Below, in pieces: positions 1 through 11,527 of a stretch of 64,000 nucleotides of DNA. A program made the position numbers and the translations under genes. Origin of the DNA: Pantoea agglomerans NBRC 102470 (GTDB lineage Bacteria > Pseudomonadota > Gammaproteobacteria > Enterobacterales > Enterobacteriaceae); NCBI RefSeq assembly GCF_001598475.1, contig NZ_BCZA01000005.1, positions 1-64,000 of the forward strand. Reading direction: 5' to 3'. Position 1 is the stretch's first letter, and every line of letters begins with the position of its first letter. The notes under the pieces were generated by a model. It worked only from the letters and a program-made list of their open reading frames with translations. It ran no database searches and was not told the origin of the DNA.

Positions 1-73
1 TGGATGACGGCTTTTGCGACTTTCCGATCTGACCGTGTTCCCTTCGCAGACTCGATCTCACAGCGACAAGGCA

Positions 74-110
74 TGCACTCCAGCAACAATGCCTGCACTC
101 CAGCAACAAT
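74..110. repeat. Two tandem 17-bp direct repeats
   Basis: The 17-mer TGCACTCCAGCAACAAT occurs at 74-90 and again at 94-110, a 20-bp period. It lies beyond the mgl terminator in a stretch where I see no gene. Function unknown; it may be a remnant of a small duplication. Confidence 0.6.
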
Positions 111-122
111 CCCTTCTTTTAC

Positions 123-151
123 ATAATAAAAAAGCGACCCGAAGGTCGCTT
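123..151 (-). terminator. Intrinsic terminator of the mglBAC operon
   Basis: An 8-bp stem AAGCGACC/GGTCGCTT (132-151) with a 4-nt loop is followed on the minus strand by a run of T (TTTTTTATTAT). It sits about 20 nt past the mglC stop codon and should end the mgl transcript. Confidence 0.85.
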
Positions 152-170
152 CTTTAGCGTGGAGTTGGAC

Positions 171-1181
171 TTACTTCTTACGAGAATATTTCAGGGAATC
201 CAGCGCCACGGCGAAGATGATGATGCCGCCTTTAATGATGTACTGCCAGTAAGGGTTAACGCCGATATAGGTCAGACCATAGTTGATGACGGTGAAGATC
301 AACACACCGGTCACTACGCCCGCCACGCTACCCACCCCACCGGCGAAGGAGACACCGCCGACCACACAGGCCGCAATCGCATCCAGCTCATACATAAAGC
401 CAAGGTTGTTGGTGGCCGAACCGATACGCCCCGCTTCCAGCATCCCGCCGAAGGCGTAGAACACACCTGACAGGGCATAAATCATGATCAGGTTCAGGTT
501 GACGTTAACGCCTGAGACTTTCGCCGCTTCCGGGTTACCGCCGATAGCAAAAATGTTCTTGCCGAAGCGGGTTTTGTTCCACAGCACCCAGACGAAAATA
601 ATGGCAATCACGGCGTAGAAGGTGATGAACGAAAGCTTGAAATCACCAAAGCGTAAGAAGCCCTGGGTAAATTTCGAGAACCCTGTATCAAAACCGGCAA
701 TCGGTGATGCGCCAACAAAGTCGTAATAGAGTGAGTTGATACCGTAAACGATGATCATGGTGCCCAGCGTGGTGATAAATGGCGTTACCTTGAGGTAAGC
801 AATAATCACACCGTTGACCAGACCAATCACGCCGCCGATGATGCACACGGTCAGAATAACCAGTGGAATCGGCACCGTATCCAGCGTCGGGAAGACCTTG
901 TTCGCGTTATCCATCGCCTGCAGCAGCGTCGCGGCGACCACCGCCGCCAGACCGACCTGACGTCCGGCTGACAGGTCAGTACCCTGGGTCACAATCAGAC
1001 CCGCCACACCCAGTGCAATAATAATGCGCACCGAAGATTGGGTCAGAATATTACTCAGGTTCATTAAACTTAAAAATGAGGGGTCCTGGAAAATAATAAT
1101 AGCCAGCAATACCAGCAGCACGACATAAATGCCGCCCTCTTTTAACCAGGTTAGCGCATTCTTTTTTGTAGTCGCTTTCAT
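171..1181 (-). CDS. mglC: Galactose/methyl-galactoside ABC transporter permease MglC
   Basis: Inner-membrane permease of the MglBAC importer for D-galactose and beta-methylgalactoside. The 336-residue product equals the usual length and is a run of hydrophobic helices typical of BPD_transp_2 (RbsC/AraH-type) permeases; the ribose-type segment GLIVTQGTDLSAGRQVGLAA lies near residue 65-85. It is the last gene of the operon, 19 nt after mglA, with a strong terminator just downstream. It should form a homodimer energised by MglA and fed by MglB. The start ATG follows the mglA stop closely, supporting co-translation. Nothing is unusual in length or motifs. Confidence 0.97.
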   Translation of the reverse strand: MKATTKKNALTWLKEGGIYVVLLVLLAIIIFQDPSFLSLMNLSNILTQSSVRIIIALGVAGLIVTQGTDLSAGRQVGLAAVVAATLLQAMDNANKVFPTLDTVPIPLVILTVCIIGGVIGLVNGVIIAYLKVTPFITTLGTMIIVYGINSLYYDFVGASPIAGFDTGFSKFTQGFLRFGDFKLSFITFYAVIAIIFVWVLWNKTRFGKNIFAIGGNPEAAKVSGVNVNLNLIMIYALSGVFYAFGGMLEAGRIGSATNNLGFMYELDAIAACVVGGVSFAGGVGSVAGVVTGVLIFTVINYGLTYIGVNPYWQYIIKGGIIIFAVALDSLKYSRKK

Positions 1182-1200
1182 GTTAACAGCCCTTGCTTCA

Positions 1201-2721
1201 TTAAAGGTGTAATGACGCTAAACGCAATATTTCGTTCTGCGTGGTCGTTTTGGTATCAACTATGCCTGCTACCAGACCATTACTCATTACCAGAATACGA
1301 TCGGTAATGCCTAACAGCTCCGGCATTTCGGATGAGATAATAATGATGCCCTTTTCTCTTTTCGCCAGCTCAGCAATTAACTGGTAAATTTCGAATTTTG
1401 CACCAACATCAATACCGCGAGTGGGTTCATCAAGCATCAGGATTTCAGGCTGGGTCAATAACCAGCGGCCAATAATCACTTTTTGCTGGTTACCGCCCGA
1501 AAGCGAACCAATCTGAGTATGGTGGCCTGGCGTTTTTACACGCATAGAATCGATCACCCATTGGGTATCACTCTTCATGCGTTTATTATCCAGCAGTCCC
1601 ATACTGTTTTTATATTTTTTGATATTGGAAATAAGCGAGTTAAAACCAATGTCGAGGAAAGCATAAATACCGGTTGAGCGACGCTCTTCAGTCACCAGCG
1701 CAAAACCGTGGTTAATGGCTTCATTGGCGCTGTGATTATTAATCGGTTTGCCATGCAGTTTAATGGTGCCGCCCGATTTTTCGCGAATGCCAAACAGCGT
1801 TTCGACGATATCGGTACGTTTGGCGCCCACCAGCCCGGCAATACCGAGTATCTCTCCTTTACGCAAATCAAATGAGATGTCGCGAATCGATGGCTGACGC
1901 AGTGACGTCAGATGACGCACCTCAAGAATCGTCTCGCCTGGCACGTTAGTACGGTCAGGGAAACGCTGGTTCAGTGAACGGCCAACCATCATGGAGATGA
2001 TCTTATCCATATCCAGCCCTTCCAGCGGCTGAGAGGTGATCCACTGACCATCACGCAGGATAGTGATCTCATCACACAGCTGGAAAATCTCTTCCATTTT
2101 GTGCGAAATATAAACAATGCCACAGCCGCGATCTTTCAGCTTACGAATAATCGTGAACAGGTGATTAACCTCTTTCTCGGTTAACGAGGAGGTCGGCTCA
2201 TCCATAATCACAATTTTCGCGTCGTAGGAAAACGCTTTGGCAATTTCAATCATCTGCATCTGCGATACAGAAAGATTGGCAACTTTATCGCGCGGATCGA
2301 TATCAATATCCAGCTCGTCAAAAATCGCTTTGGTATCCCGGTACATTTTATCCTGATCGACAAAGAAGCCTTTGCGCGGATAACGCCCAAGCCACATATT
2401 GTCCATCACGGTACGCTGCAGGACCAGGTTTAATTCCTGATGCACCATCGACACGCCATTTTCCAGCGCCTCTTTGGAACTTTTATAGTCGATCTCTTTA
2501 CCCTGAAACAGGATACTGCCGGTATCTTTTTTATAAATACCAAACAGGCATTTTAATAAGGTAGATTTCCCGGCACCGTTCTCGCCCATTAATGCATGAA
2601 CAGAGTGAGGCCGCACTTTTAAATTCACATTATCTAACGCTTTAACGCCGGGAAATGATTTTGAGACATCCGTCATTTCCAGCAGATATTCTCGCTGCGC
2701 GGTCGTATTATCACTGGCCAT
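1201..2721 (-). CDS. mglA: Galactose/methyl-galactoside ABC transporter ATPase MglA
   Basis: Cytoplasmic ATPase of the Mgl importer, 506 residues, with two tandem ABC domains as in all CUT2-family sugar importers. The first domain has Walker [10 protein letters not shown] (about residues 47-55), signature LSVSQMQM and Walker B IVIMDEP. The second has a degenerate Walker A region (GLVGAKRTD), signature LSGGNQQK and Walker [14 protein letters not shown]. The degenerate second site is normal for MglA/RbsA. It lies between mglB and mglC; the mglB-mglA gap carries a stable hairpin that may set the expression ratio. Confidence 0.97.
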   Translation of the reverse strand: MASDNTTAQREYLLEMTDVSKSFPGVKALDNVNLKVRPHSVHALMGENGAGKSTLLKCLFGIYKKDTGSILFQGKEIDYKSSKEALENGVSMVHQELNLVLQRTVMDNMWLGRYPRKGFFVDQDKMYRDTKAIFDELDIDIDPRDKVANLSVSQMQMIEIAKAFSYDAKIVIMDEPTSSLTEKEVNHLFTIIRKLKDRGCGIVYISHKMEEIFQLCDEITILRDGQWITSQPLEGLDMDKIISMMVGRSLNQRFPDRTNVPGETILEVRHLTSLRQPSIRDISFDLRKGEILGIAGLVGAKRTDIVETLFGIREKSGGTIKLHGKPINNHSANEAINHGFALVTEERRSTGIYAFLDIGFNSLISNIKKYKNSMGLLDNKRMKSDTQWVIDSMRVKTPGHHTQIGSLSGGNQQKVIIGRWLLTQPEILMLDEPTRGIDVGAKFEIYQLIAELAKREKGIIIISSEMPELLGITDRILVMSNGLVAGIVDTKTTTQNEILRLASLHL

Positions 2722-2752
2722 ATTTTACCTGGCTAAAAAACGGTGGTGACAT

Positions 2753-2778
2753 AAAAAAGGCGCGACAGCGGTCGCGCC
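2753..2778 (-). terminator. Attenuator-like hairpin between mglB and mglA
   Basis: An 8-bp perfect GC-rich stem GGCGCGAC/GTCGCGCC with a 4-nt loop (2759-2778) is followed on the minus strand by TTTTTT. It has the form of an intrinsic terminator but lies inside the operon, between the mglB stop and the mglA start. Partial termination or 3'-end protection here would give much more binding protein than membrane components, as is known for E. coli mgl. The role is inference; the structure is direct. Confidence 0.8.
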
Positions 2779-2789
2779 CGTAATCGATC

Positions 2790-3785
2790 TTATTTCACGA
2801 ACTGAGACAGATTTTCTTTATCAACCGGCACGTAAGGAACGCGGACGATCTTATCAACCATCTTGAAGTTTGTTCCGTCGGTGGCAGCTTTGCCGTTAGC
2901 CAGATTGTTGGCAATATCCAGCGTTGCTTTCGCCTGGTTTTCCGCATCGTTCAGCACGGTACCGGCCAGCGCACCGGATTTCACCAGCGCCAGCGCTTCT
3001 GGCAGTGCATCGACGCCGAAGACCGGGATTGAGGTCATGTTGTGCGCTTTCAGCGCTTCAACCGCACCCATCGCCATCGCATCGTTGTTGGCAATCACCA
3101 CTTCGATTTTTTTGGCATTCGGGCCTGACAGCCACGCATCCATCTTATCTTTGGCCTGCGCGGTATCCCACATTGCAGTATCCATCGCTAACTGCTGGGT
3201 TTTCAGACCATCTTTGTTCAGGGTATCGATCACATATTTGGTACGGGCTTCTGCATCAGGATGGCCCGGCTCGCCTTTCAGCAGCACGAACTGAATCTGA
3301 CCATCTTTGTTCAGATCCCACGCGGGTGTGGCTTTCCAGTGCTTCTCAATCAGCTGACCCTGAATGATGCCTGACTCTTTAGAGTCGGTACCGACATAGT
3401 AAGCTTTGTCATAACCGGCCAGCACTTTGGCGTTAGGTTCTTTGTTGAAGAAGACCACCGGCACGTCGTTGGCACGCGCTTTGTCTACTACCACCGCAGC
3501 CGCAGCCGGGTCAACCAGGTTAATCGCCAGCGCTTTCACGCCTTTTGCCATCAGCACGTCAATCTGATCGTTCTGTTTGGACTGGTCATTCTGTGAATCA
3601 TTCATCAGCAACTGCACGCCACCGATCGCTTTCGCTTCTTTCTCGATGTCTTTGCGTACCATTGACATGAAGTTGTCATCATATTTGTAAATGGTCACGC
3701 CGATACGGGTGTCAGCTGCGTGAGCGGTTGCACCAAACATCATGCTGGCAACCAGTGCTGTAAGCGTGAAAACCTTCTTATTCAT
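2790..3785 (-). CDS. mglB: D-galactose-binding periplasmic protein MglB
   Basis: Periplasmic glucose/galactose-binding protein that delivers sugar to MglAC and to the Trg chemoreceptor. The 331-residue product starts with a clear Sec signal peptide (MNKKVF...GATAHA, cleavage near residue 23), then the mature start [18 protein letters not shown]. Type I periplasmic-binding-protein features include [14 protein letters not shown] (about 235-248) and GVDALPEAL. It is the first gene of the operon. A CRP site and gal-type operator lie upstream, near the end of galS. Confidence 0.97.
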   Translation of the reverse strand: MNKKVFTLTALVASMMFGATAHAADTRIGVTIYKYDDNFMSMVRKDIEKEAKAIGGVQLLMNDSQNDQSKQNDQIDVLMAKGVKALAINLVDPAAAAVVVDKARANDVPVVFFNKEPNAKVLAGYDKAYYVGTDSKESGIIQGQLIEKHWKATPAWDLNKDGQIQFVLLKGEPGHPDAEARTKYVIDTLNKDGLKTQQLAMDTAMWDTAQAKDKMDAWLSGPNAKKIEVVIANNDAMAMGAVEALKAHNMTSIPVFGVDALPEALALVKSGALAGTVLNDAENQAKATLDIANNLANGKAATDGTNFKMVDKIVRVPYVPVDKENLSQFVK

Positions 3786-4068
3786 GGTATCTCCGGTTTT
3801 ATTATGCAGGGTCTTTTTAGCGCTACCGCGCCATACAGGCGGGAGAGCAATCGGTAAAACAGATCGGCGCGTCGATTAACGTAATGAGAATGTTAAGCCA
3901 TTGAACACCGTCTAAAACCTGACTTCCCTGTGCCAGAATGCTTCCATGAAGAGGGTATAAACCCTTTAACCGGCTACTGAGACCACAACTGATGCCGTTA
4001 CACTGGCGTTACATAATGTTTCAGTCCGGTAAGACGCTGCCATCATAGTGAGAGCAATGTTAATTAAC

Positions 4069-4084
4069 TGTGAATGTAATCACA
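4069..4084. promoter_or_regulatory. CRP-cAMP site upstream of mglBAC
   Basis: TGTGAATGTAATCACA is a perfect match to the CRP consensus halves TGTGA-N6-TCACA. It lies about 285 bp upstream of mglB in the galS-mglB intergenic region, the expected place for catabolite activation of the mgl promoter. Confidence 0.85.
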
Positions 4085-4086
4085 GA

Positions 4087-4102
4087 TTGAAAACGGTTAC
4101 AT
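4087..4102. promoter_or_regulatory. GalR/GalS-type operator of mgl, overlapping the end of galS
   Basis: TTGAAAACGGTTACAT has the gal operator pattern (GTGNAANCGNTTNCAC-like, central AACGGTT). It is 2 bp from the CRP site and shares a 14-bp core (TGAAAACGGTTACA) with the operator in front of galS at 5239-5254. This supports joint control of mgl and galS by GalS. Confidence 0.75.
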
Positions 4103-5137
4103 GGCTGAATCGCCTGAATTAGTGACGGACTCCACATTTTGCCGCTGCGCCACCGAATGACGCCGCACCAGCGTTGGCATAAAGATGTGCGTTGCCGTGT
4201 CATCCAGCAGTCCGGCTGCGCCCTGCAGCGCCAGTTCAGTGGCGATTTTTGCCATAGATACAATGGGATAGCGCACAGTGGTTAACTGTGGGTCGGTGTA
4301 ACGGGAAATGGGGATGTCATCAAAGCCAATGACAGAAAAATGCTGTGGCACCTGGATGCCGTTGTCTTTCAGCGCAGTGAGTGCGCCAGCCGCCATGCCG
4401 TCGTTATAGGCAAACACCGCACTGAGATTGAGATTGCGTCCCAGCAGCTCCACCATCGCCGCTTCGCCGCCCTGCATATCGGGCTCTGCGCTGGCTATCC
4501 AGCTCTCCTGCGGCCGGATGCCCTGCTCTGCCATCGCCTGAATCCACCCTTCACGGCGCTGCGCCACATCTTCGATGGGATGGCTGGAACAAAGGTAGCC
4601 AATGCGGCTATGCCCCTGCTGTAGCAGGGTTCGTGAGGCCATCAACGCACCCGTGACGTTATCCAGACTGACACTGCGGTGTTCAAATCCGGGCACGATG
4701 CGGTTAATCACCACCATGCCCGGAACGTGGCGCATAAAATCCGCCAGTTCAGCGTCAGGCAGCGTTTTCGCGTGTACCACCAGGGCGCTGCAACGCTGAC
4801 GAATCAGCACTTCAATGGCATGACGCTCTTTCTCTTCCTGATGCCAGGAGTTGCTGATTAACACATGTTTGTGCACGCGCTGCGCCACGGTATCCACCGC
4901 TTTAACCAGTGCACCGAAGAAGGGATCCGAAACATCCATCACCACCACGCCAATGGTGTCACTGACCTGCGTCGCCAGCGCCTGCGCATTGGCGTTGGGC
5001 CGATAGCCCAGCGCTTCCACCGCCTGTAACACGGCGTCGCGGGTGTCAGAGGTGACGGCGCTGCTCTGATTGAGGACGCGCGACACGGTCGCCACCGACA
5101 CGCCAGCCTGACGGGCAACATCACGAATTGTTATCAT
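4097..5137 (-). CDS. galS: LacI-family transcriptional repressor GalS (mgl isorepressor)
   Basis: DNA-binding repressor of galactose uptake, 346 residues, the length of GalS. The N-terminal LacI helix-turn-helix reads [24 protein letters not shown], followed by the hinge helix ([16 protein letters not shown]) and a periplasmic-binding-protein-like effector domain ([20 protein letters not shown] near residue 265-285). Its place directly upstream of mglB separates GalS from GalR. Its own promoter region has a CRP-like site and a gal operator. The last codons overlap the mgl operator. Confidence 0.92.
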   Translation of the reverse strand: MITIRDVARQAGVSVATVSRVLNQSSAVTSDTRDAVLQAVEALGYRPNANAQALATQVSDTIGVVVMDVSDPFFGALVKAVDTVAQRVHKHVLISNSWHQEEKERHAIEVLIRQRCSALVVHAKTLPDAELADFMRHVPGMVVINRIVPGFEHRSVSLDNVTGALMASRTLLQQGHSRIGYLCSSHPIEDVAQRREGWIQAMAEQGIRPQESWIASAEPDMQGGEAAMVELLGRNLNLSAVFAYNDGMAAGALTALKDNGIQVPQHFSVIGFDDIPISRYTDPQLTTVRYPIVSMAKIATELALQGAAGLLDDTATHIFMPTLVRRHSVAQRQNVESVTNSGDSAM

Positions 5138-5219
5138 GCAGCAGTTCCACAGAGGAAAAATAAGGCATCACGCCGGGTTGAACACCGGCGCTATTTTGTC
5201 AGGGGCAGGAGGCGTACAG

Positions 5220-5254
5220 CGTGAATTGCGTCACATCAATGAAAACGGTTACAT
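5220..5254. promoter_or_regulatory. CRP-like site and gal operator in front of galS
   Basis: CGTGAATTGCGTCACA (5220-5235) matches nine of ten CRP half-site bases, and ATGAAAACGGTTACAT (5239-5254) is a gal-type operator. The same pair in the same order and 3-bp spacing occurs upstream of mglB. This indicates cAMP activation and autorepression of galS. Confidence 0.75.
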
Positions 5255-5284
5255 ACAATTCTGTAACCTTTGTGATGGCGGTCA

Positions 5285-6445
5285 TTATCTGGCGTTGTCA
5301 GTGATGCGCGATTTACCGGCTGAGATCAGCGTGAGCCGCCGCCACAGCCACTCGAGCGGACCCTGTGCGAAGAAATGTAACCAGATGAGTGAAAACAGGA
5401 TATTGATAAGCCAGACCGCAGGCACCATCAGCACCAGTTCCGGCCGGGTGAAGTGCATATAGAAGCCGAAGCGATAGAACAGCGTGGTGCAGATCAGCGA
5501 CTGCAGCAGATAGTTGGTCAGCGCCATGCGGCCCACGCACTGAATGGCATAGCTGATGCGCCAGCGCGCTATCTGCGGCCAGTAAGCCAGACAGAGCGCG
5601 GCATAGCCCAGGCTAATCAGCGGGCTGGCGAGATCGCGCGGGGTTTGCAGATAAAAAGCGGTCCAGCGGAATTCCCAATGTAACAGCCATTGCGCTGCCA
5701 CACCGGCCACCGCAATTAATAACCCCATCGTCAGCAGCAGCGCCGCCGCCTGACGGTAATGTTGCGCTGAAAACTCGCCGAGCAGCCAGCCACTGCGCAG
5801 CAGTGCGCCACCGATCATCATCAGGCCCGCCAGCTGCCAGCCATACTGCGCCGCCAGCGCCATCAGTCCTGACGAGAGATGATCCAGCCGGTTCTGTATC
5901 GCTTCCCAGCCGCCGGTCAGTTTCCAGTACTGTTCATATTGCAGATCGGCAGCACCTGGCAGCCAGGATCGGGTCGGTTCAGGATCGGAGATTGACCCAA
6001 ACACCAGCAGAACGCCACAGCCCACCAGATAGAGCAGAATGCCGGTATTCATCAGGCTGCGGGTGGAAGGGACATCGCGCACTACCCGCCAGACCACCAA
6101 CCCGATAATGCCGTAGTCCAGCAGGATATCGCCCTCCCAGAGAAAAACGCCGTGCAGAAAACCGATCAGCACCAGCAGTGAGAGCCGGGCAGTCAGCCAG
6201 CGACTGCCGCGTGGCAGCTGCATTTGCAGCCCTGCGCCAAACAGCAGCGCAAACAGGGTGAGGAATTTGAGCTGGGCAAAGGCGTCAGAGATCGCCCATG
6301 TCCAGACATCGGACAGGCTGACGCTGCCCTGCCAGGCCGGATTAAGGTAGGCGGCAGAAGGCAGGCCGAAGCCGACAATATTGAGCAGCAGAATGCCGAG
6401 AATGGCACATCCACGAATGAAATCCAGCGCGTGATAGCGTTGCAT
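5285..6445 (-). CDS. yeiB: YeiB family inner-membrane protein (DUF418)
   Basis: Polytopic membrane protein of 386 residues, matching E. coli YeiB. The start MQRYHALDFIRGCAILGILLLNIVGFG is the hallmark of the YeiB/acyltransferase-3-like family, and about ten hydrophobic helices follow; the DUF418 part is C-terminal (GRMALTNYLLQSLICTTLFY). The function is not established; acyl-group transfer in the membrane is a family-level guess. It sits between galS and folE as in E. coli and ends about 150 bp from the galS start. Confidence 0.92.
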   Translation of the reverse strand: MQRYHALDFIRGCAILGILLLNIVGFGLPSAAYLNPAWQGSVSLSDVWTWAISDAFAQLKFLTLFALLFGAGLQMQLPRGSRWLTARLSLLVLIGFLHGVFLWEGDILLDYGIIGLVVWRVVRDVPSTRSLMNTGILLYLVGCGVLLVFGSISDPEPTRSWLPGAADLQYEQYWKLTGGWEAIQNRLDHLSSGLMALAAQYGWQLAGLMMIGGALLRSGWLLGEFSAQHYRQAAALLLTMGLLIAVAGVAAQWLLHWEFRWTAFYLQTPRDLASPLISLGYAALCLAYWPQIARWRISYAIQCVGRMALTNYLLQSLICTTLFYRFGFYMHFTRPELVLMVPAVWLINILFSLIWLHFFAQGPLEWLWRRLTLISAGKSRITDNAR

Positions 6446-6494
6446 GCGGCACCTGCACCATTGAGGCGGGCAACGTTATGCGCCCGCCGTAGAC

Positions 6495-7160
6495 TCAACT
6501 ATGGCGCACCGCGCGCAAAAATTCCTGGCGGGTATTCTGGCTGGACTTGAACAGACCGCCCAGAGAGGTCGTCGTGGTGGCGCTGGTGGCATCTTTTACG
6601 CCACGCGCTTTCACACAGTAATGCACCGCATCAATAGAAACAGCCACATTGTTGGTGCCCAGCAGCGTCTGCAATGCGACCAGAACCTGCTGCGTCAGAC
6701 GCTCCTGCACCTGCGGGCGCTGGGCGAAGAACTGCACGATACGGTTGATTTTCGACAGGCCAATCACCTTTTCTTTGGGAATGTAGGCGACGGTCGCTTT
6801 GCCATCGATGATCACAAAGTGGTGTTCACAGGTGCTGGTCAGCGTGATATCACGCACGGTCACCATCTCATCAACCTTCATTTTATTCTCAATGACGGTG
6901 ATTTTCGGGAAGTTGGCGTAGTCTAGACCGGAAAAGACTTCATCCACATACATTTTGGCGATGCGATGCGGCGTTTCCATCAGGCTGTCATCTTCAAGAT
7001 CCAGATTCAGCAGCTGCATAATCTCGGTCATGTGCCCGGCAATCAGACTTTTACGTGTGTTGTCATCTATATCGCGCGTCGGTGCACGTAACGGCGTTTC
7101 CAGTCCACGCGCCAGCAGCGCTTCGTGAACCAGGGCAGCTTCCTGACTTAGGGTGCTCAT
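6495..7160 (-). CDS. folE: GTP cyclohydrolase I (FolE)
   Basis: Converts GTP to 7,8-dihydroneopterin triphosphate, the first step of tetrahydrofolate synthesis, and the entry step to queuosine-type deazapurines. The product is 221 residues from the ATG at 7160, chosen because AGAAGAGTAAG precedes it and the length then fits FolE. Zinc and active-site residues are visible in [14 protein letters not shown] (Cys, two His) and in [13 protein letters not shown] (second Cys). The motif [25 protein letters not shown] is typical of the family. The GTP supply link to the QueC-like gene at 55 kb is only metabolic. Confidence 0.97.
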   Translation of the reverse strand: MSTLSQEAALVHEALLARGLETPLRAPTRDIDDNTRKSLIAGHMTEIMQLLNLDLEDDSLMETPHRIAKMYVDEVFSGLDYANFPKITVIENKMKVDEMVTVRDITLTSTCEHHFVIIDGKATVAYIPKEKVIGLSKINRIVQFFAQRPQVQERLTQQVLVALQTLLGTNNVAVSIDAVHYCVKARGVKDATSATTTTSLGGLFKSSQNTRQEFLRAVRHS

Positions 7161-7285
7161 CTTACTCTTCTCCGGCTGGTGTTGCGCCCGCCAGCTTTTG
7201 CCAGCGGGCCCTGTAATCAGGCGCGTATTGTGAAACTTTCTTTGCGGGGAATCCAGCAATCAATCAGATTGGTGATGAAAGCTTT

Positions 7286-8413
7286 TCACCCGGTTCGCCG
7301 CCACACCAGCAGCCCGGCCCAGACCAGGCTAACCCCTGCAACCCACAGGGCAGGCTCCAGCCGATGTAACAGGGCTGTGGAGAGAAAAGAGAGCAGCGGG
7401 CCGACCAGCTGCCCGATAGCATAGCCGGTGGTCAGCAGGCCAGCCATGTAGCGCAGATGATTGGGTGCCAGCTCACGGGCGCAGAGCAGCGACAGCTGCA
7501 CCACGCTGAGGAAACCGCCCCCCACCAGCAGCGCACCGGCCAGCAGGCCGCTAAAGCCTGGCAGCAGCGCCGCGGCAAATACGCCCAGCGCCTGCGCCCA
7601 CAGCACCAGTGCCAGGCGGACGTGGCTGTGCCCCCAGCGTCGCGTCAGGATCCCCAGCAGGATGCCGATCATCGCCGCGCCGCCAAAAATCGGCCAGACA
7701 AACTGCGCGAAGATGCCGTCCGGAAACCGCGTGGCGGCCATCTGCGACAAAAAGGTGGCGGGCAGAATGTAGCCAAAGCCCGCCAGACTGTAACTCAGTA
7801 CCAGCCGTTTAAGGTTGCGATCCAGCACCAGCGGCTCGGGTGCCTGATCCGGGCGATGCAGTTCGCCCCGACGCGGCAGATTACGGGTAATCAGCGCAAT
7901 CAGCAGCAGCGCCAGCGCACCGTAAGCGGCCCAGGCCAGACCGGCAGAAACCTGCAATGTGTGCAGCGCTACCCCCAGCAGACCGCTGACAAAAATGCCG
8001 CAGCCTGGCCCGGCAAAAACGGCCGCCGACAGCCCTGCCCGGCCATGGCGATGCAGCTGTTCATTGCTCCAGGCCGCCACCAGCACCATCGCCCAGCCGC
8101 TGGACCAGCCAATCAGAAAGCGGATTGCGCCGTGCAGCCACGGTCCGCTGGCGAATGCTGAGAGCAGGGTCAGGATCACCGCGCCCCATACGCCCGCCTG
8201 CAATCGCAGCTCAACCCGCCGGTGTGCGCGCATGGCATCAAATGAGCCACACAGATAGCCAAGATAATTAAGTGCCGCGACCAGGCTGGCACTGGTGAGT
8301 GTCAGCTGGTGTGCCTGAATCATCAGCGGCACCTGGGGCGTAAAGGCAAACCGGCCAATGCCCATCGCGACAAATAAGGTTAAAAACGCGCTGAGCGCGA
8401 CGCGTAACGCCAT
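7286..8413 (-). CDS. YbfB/YjiJ-type MFS transporter
   Basis: Predicted inner-membrane major facilitator of 375 residues with about 12 transmembrane helices. The N-terminus MALRVALSAFLTLFVAMGIG followed by RFAFTPQVPLM is typical of the YbfB/YjiJ family. The ATG at 8413 is preferred over a longer frame because AGGAG lies seven bases upstream. The gene is divergent from a LysR regulator (8531), so the pair is probably a regulator with its own exporter. The substrate is unknown. Confidence 0.85.
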   Translation of the reverse strand: MALRVALSAFLTLFVAMGIGRFAFTPQVPLMIQAHQLTLTSASLVAALNYLGYLCGSFDAMRAHRRVELRLQAGVWGAVILTLLSAFASGPWLHGAIRFLIGWSSGWAMVLVAAWSNEQLHRHGRAGLSAAVFAGPGCGIFVSGLLGVALHTLQVSAGLAWAAYGALALLLIALITRNLPRRGELHRPDQAPEPLVLDRNLKRLVLSYSLAGFGYILPATFLSQMAATRFPDGIFAQFVWPIFGGAAMIGILLGILTRRWGHSHVRLALVLWAQALGVFAAALLPGFSGLLAGALLVGGGFLSVVQLSLLCARELAPNHLRYMAGLLTTGYAIGQLVGPLLSFLSTALLHRLEPALWVAGVSLVWAGLLVWRRTG

Positions 8414-8530
8414 TGCTGAACTCCTGTTGTTCTGCCCTGAGATCTCTTCTGACTTGCTAACAGCATGCAGGATGATTAAACTCACGGAAAGTGAATAATT
8501 TTAACCAACTTGCTTACAGGAAGAGAATAT

Positions 8531-9442
8531 ATGGATTTAGTTCAGCTGCGTATGTTCTGTTCCGTCGCCGAAACGGGTTCACTGGCGCGCGCAGCAGAAC
8601 AGCTGCATCGCGTCCCCTCTAATCTCACCACGCGGCTGCGCCAGCTGGAAGAAGAATTAGGTGTGGATCTCTTTATTCGTGAGAAACAGCGCATTCGCCT
8701 GTCACCAATGGGCCATAATTTTCTGAATTATGCGCAGCGTATCCTGGCATTAAGTGAAGAAGCGATGAGCATGACCCGCACCGGTGAACCGGCGGGCAAC
8801 TTTGCGCTGGGCTCAATGGAGAGCACCGCGGCGACGCGTCTGCCCGGCCTGCTCGCCGCCTATCACCAGCGCTTCCCCAAAGTGGCGCTATCGCTGATTA
8901 CCGGCACCTCGGGCGAAATCATCGATCGGGTGCGTGAAGGCACCCTGGCGGCCGCGCTGGTGGATGGCCCGGTCTCCCATGACGATCTCAATGGCTGCAT
9001 CGCCTTTCGCGAAGAGATGATACTGATCACCGGCCTCGATCATGCGCCAATCGCCACCGCGCGCGACGTGCAGGACGATACCCTGTTTGCCTTTCGCAAC
9101 AGCTGCTCTTACCGGGTGAAGCTGGAGAGCTGGTATCGGGACAGCCAGACTGCGCCCAACAGTGTGATGGAGATTCAGTCCTATCACGCCATGCTGGCCT
9201 GCGTGGCAGGCGGTGCGGGCGTAGCGATGATTCCGGCCTCGGTGCTGAAGCAGATGGCGGATCGGACACGGGTGCAGGCGCATACGTTACCTCCCGCTTA
9301 TCGCGACACCGCCACCTGGCTGATGTGGCGACGCGACGCCTTTACGCCGAATGTTGAAGCACTGAAGTACCTGATTATTGAACAATTTGACGATCGTCCG
9401 CTCAACGATGAGCTGATTTACCCATTACAGGCGGCGGAATAA
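8531..9442 (+). CDS. LysR-type transcriptional regulator
   Basis: DNA-binding regulator of 303 residues. The N-terminal winged helix reads MDLVQLRMFCSVAETGSLARAAEQLHRVPSNLTTRLRQLEEELGVDLF..., followed by a periplasmic-binding-like effector domain (FALGSMESTAATRLPGLLAAY from about residue 93). ATG 8531 is preceded by AGGAAGAG. The gap to the divergent MFS gene is only 117 bp, so it most likely controls that gene and itself. The effector is not predictable; this pairing recalls the PtrR-YbfB arrangement but I do not assign the name. Confidence 0.9.
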   Translation: MDLVQLRMFCSVAETGSLARAAEQLHRVPSNLTTRLRQLEEELGVDLFIREKQRIRLSPMGHNFLNYAQRILALSEEAMSMTRTGEPAGNFALGSMESTAATRLPGLLAAYHQRFPKVALSLITGTSGEIIDRVREGTLAAALVDGPVSHDDLNGCIAFREEMILITGLDHAPIATARDVQDDTLFAFRNSCSYRVKLESWYRDSQTAPNSVMEIQSYHAMLACVAGGAGVAMIPASVLKQMADRTRVQAHTLPPAYRDTATWLMWRRDAFTPNVEALKYLIIEQFDDRPLNDELIYPLQAAE

Positions 9443-9463
9443 GCGTTCCACGCTATGTTTAAG

Positions 9464-9483
9464 AGCCTGACCCACCAGGCTTT
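9464..9483 (+). terminator. Weak terminator after the LysR gene
   Basis: AGCCTG/CAGGCT (9464-9481) forms a 6-bp stem with a 6-nt loop followed by TT. It is short with a minimal U tract, so it is a tentative call. Confidence 0.35.
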
Positions 9484-9485
9484 GA

Positions 9486-10667
<1,182 letters not shown>

Positions 10668-10679
10668 TCAGGAGGCGTT

Positions 10680-11522
10680 ATGGCATCCACTCTGGAGCTA
10701 CTGGAAGAACACCGTATTTTTGGCGGCTGGCAACAGCGCTGGCGTCATCAGTCTTTGCTGCTGAACTGCCCGATGACCTTCAGCATCTATCTGCCTGGGC
10801 CGCACGGTGATGCGCCGCCGCCGGTGGTCTGGTTTCTGGCCGGGCTGACCTGCAACGATGAGAACTTCACCAGCAAAGCCGGTGCACAGCGGGTTGCAGC
10901 GGAACTGGGTCTGGTGCTGATTATGCCGGACACCAGCCCGCGCGGCGAAGGGGTTGCGAATGATGAAGGATACGATCTGGGTCAGGGCGCGGGATTTTAT
11001 CTCAATGCCACCCAACAGCCCTGGGCCAGCCATTTCCGCATGTTCGATTATCTGAGCAGCGAGTTACCCGCCCTGATTGCGGATAACTTCAAGGTCAGTG
11101 AACGTCAGTCGATTATGGGTCACTCCATGGGCGGACACGGCGCGCTGATGCTGGCGCTGCGTCTGGGTAACCGCTTTGCCTCGGCTTCCGCTTTTGCTCC
11201 GATTGTGAATCCGATGCAGGTACCCTGGGGCCAGAAAGCGTTTCAGGCCTATCTGGGCGACGATCGTGCGGCGTGGCGGGAATATGACAGCTGCCAGCTG
11301 ATGGCGGAGGTGTCGCATCGGCTGCCAATGCTGATCGATCAGGGCGACAGCGATCAGTTCCTGGCCGATCAGCTGCAACCGGAGCGGTTACAAGAGGTCG
11401 CGAATGAGGTGGGTTTCCCGCTGACGTTGCGCATTCAGCCAGGTTATGACCATAGCTACTTCTTTATAGCCAGCTTTGTGGAAGATCATCTGCGCTTCCA
11501 TGCGCAGCATCTGCTGGCGTAA
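10680..11522 (+). CDS. frmB: S-formylglutathione hydrolase
   Basis: Esterase D-type alpha/beta hydrolase that releases formate and glutathione from S-formylglutathione, completing formaldehyde detoxification started by FrmA. The 280-residue product has the nucleophile motif [15 protein letters not shown] (about residue 145), the catalytic His near the end in GYDHSYFF, and an Asp in DQGDSDQFL. The start follows an AGGAGG sequence (caggaggcgttATG), and the gene ends 6 nt before a strong terminator. Confidence 0.96.
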   Translation: MASTLELLEEHRIFGGWQQRWRHQSLLLNCPMTFSIYLPGPHGDAPPPVVWFLAGLTCNDENFTSKAGAQRVAAELGLVLIMPDTSPRGEGVANDEGYDLGQGAGFYLNATQQPWASHFRMFDYLSSELPALIADNFKVSERQSIMGHSMGGHGALMLALRLGNRFASASAFAPIVNPMQVPWGQKAFQAYLGDDRAAWREYDSCQLMAEVSHRLPMLIDQGDSDQFLADQLQPERLQEVANEVGFPLTLRIQPGYDHSYFFIASFVEDHLRFHAQHLLA

Positions 11523-11527
11523 ACAAT

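Noticed and set aside
7457..8161. A 234-codon open frame opposite the MFS gene
   Set aside because: It lies wholly antisense to a well-supported transporter gene, has Gln/Arg-rich composition typical of reversed GC-rich codons, and no ribosome site.
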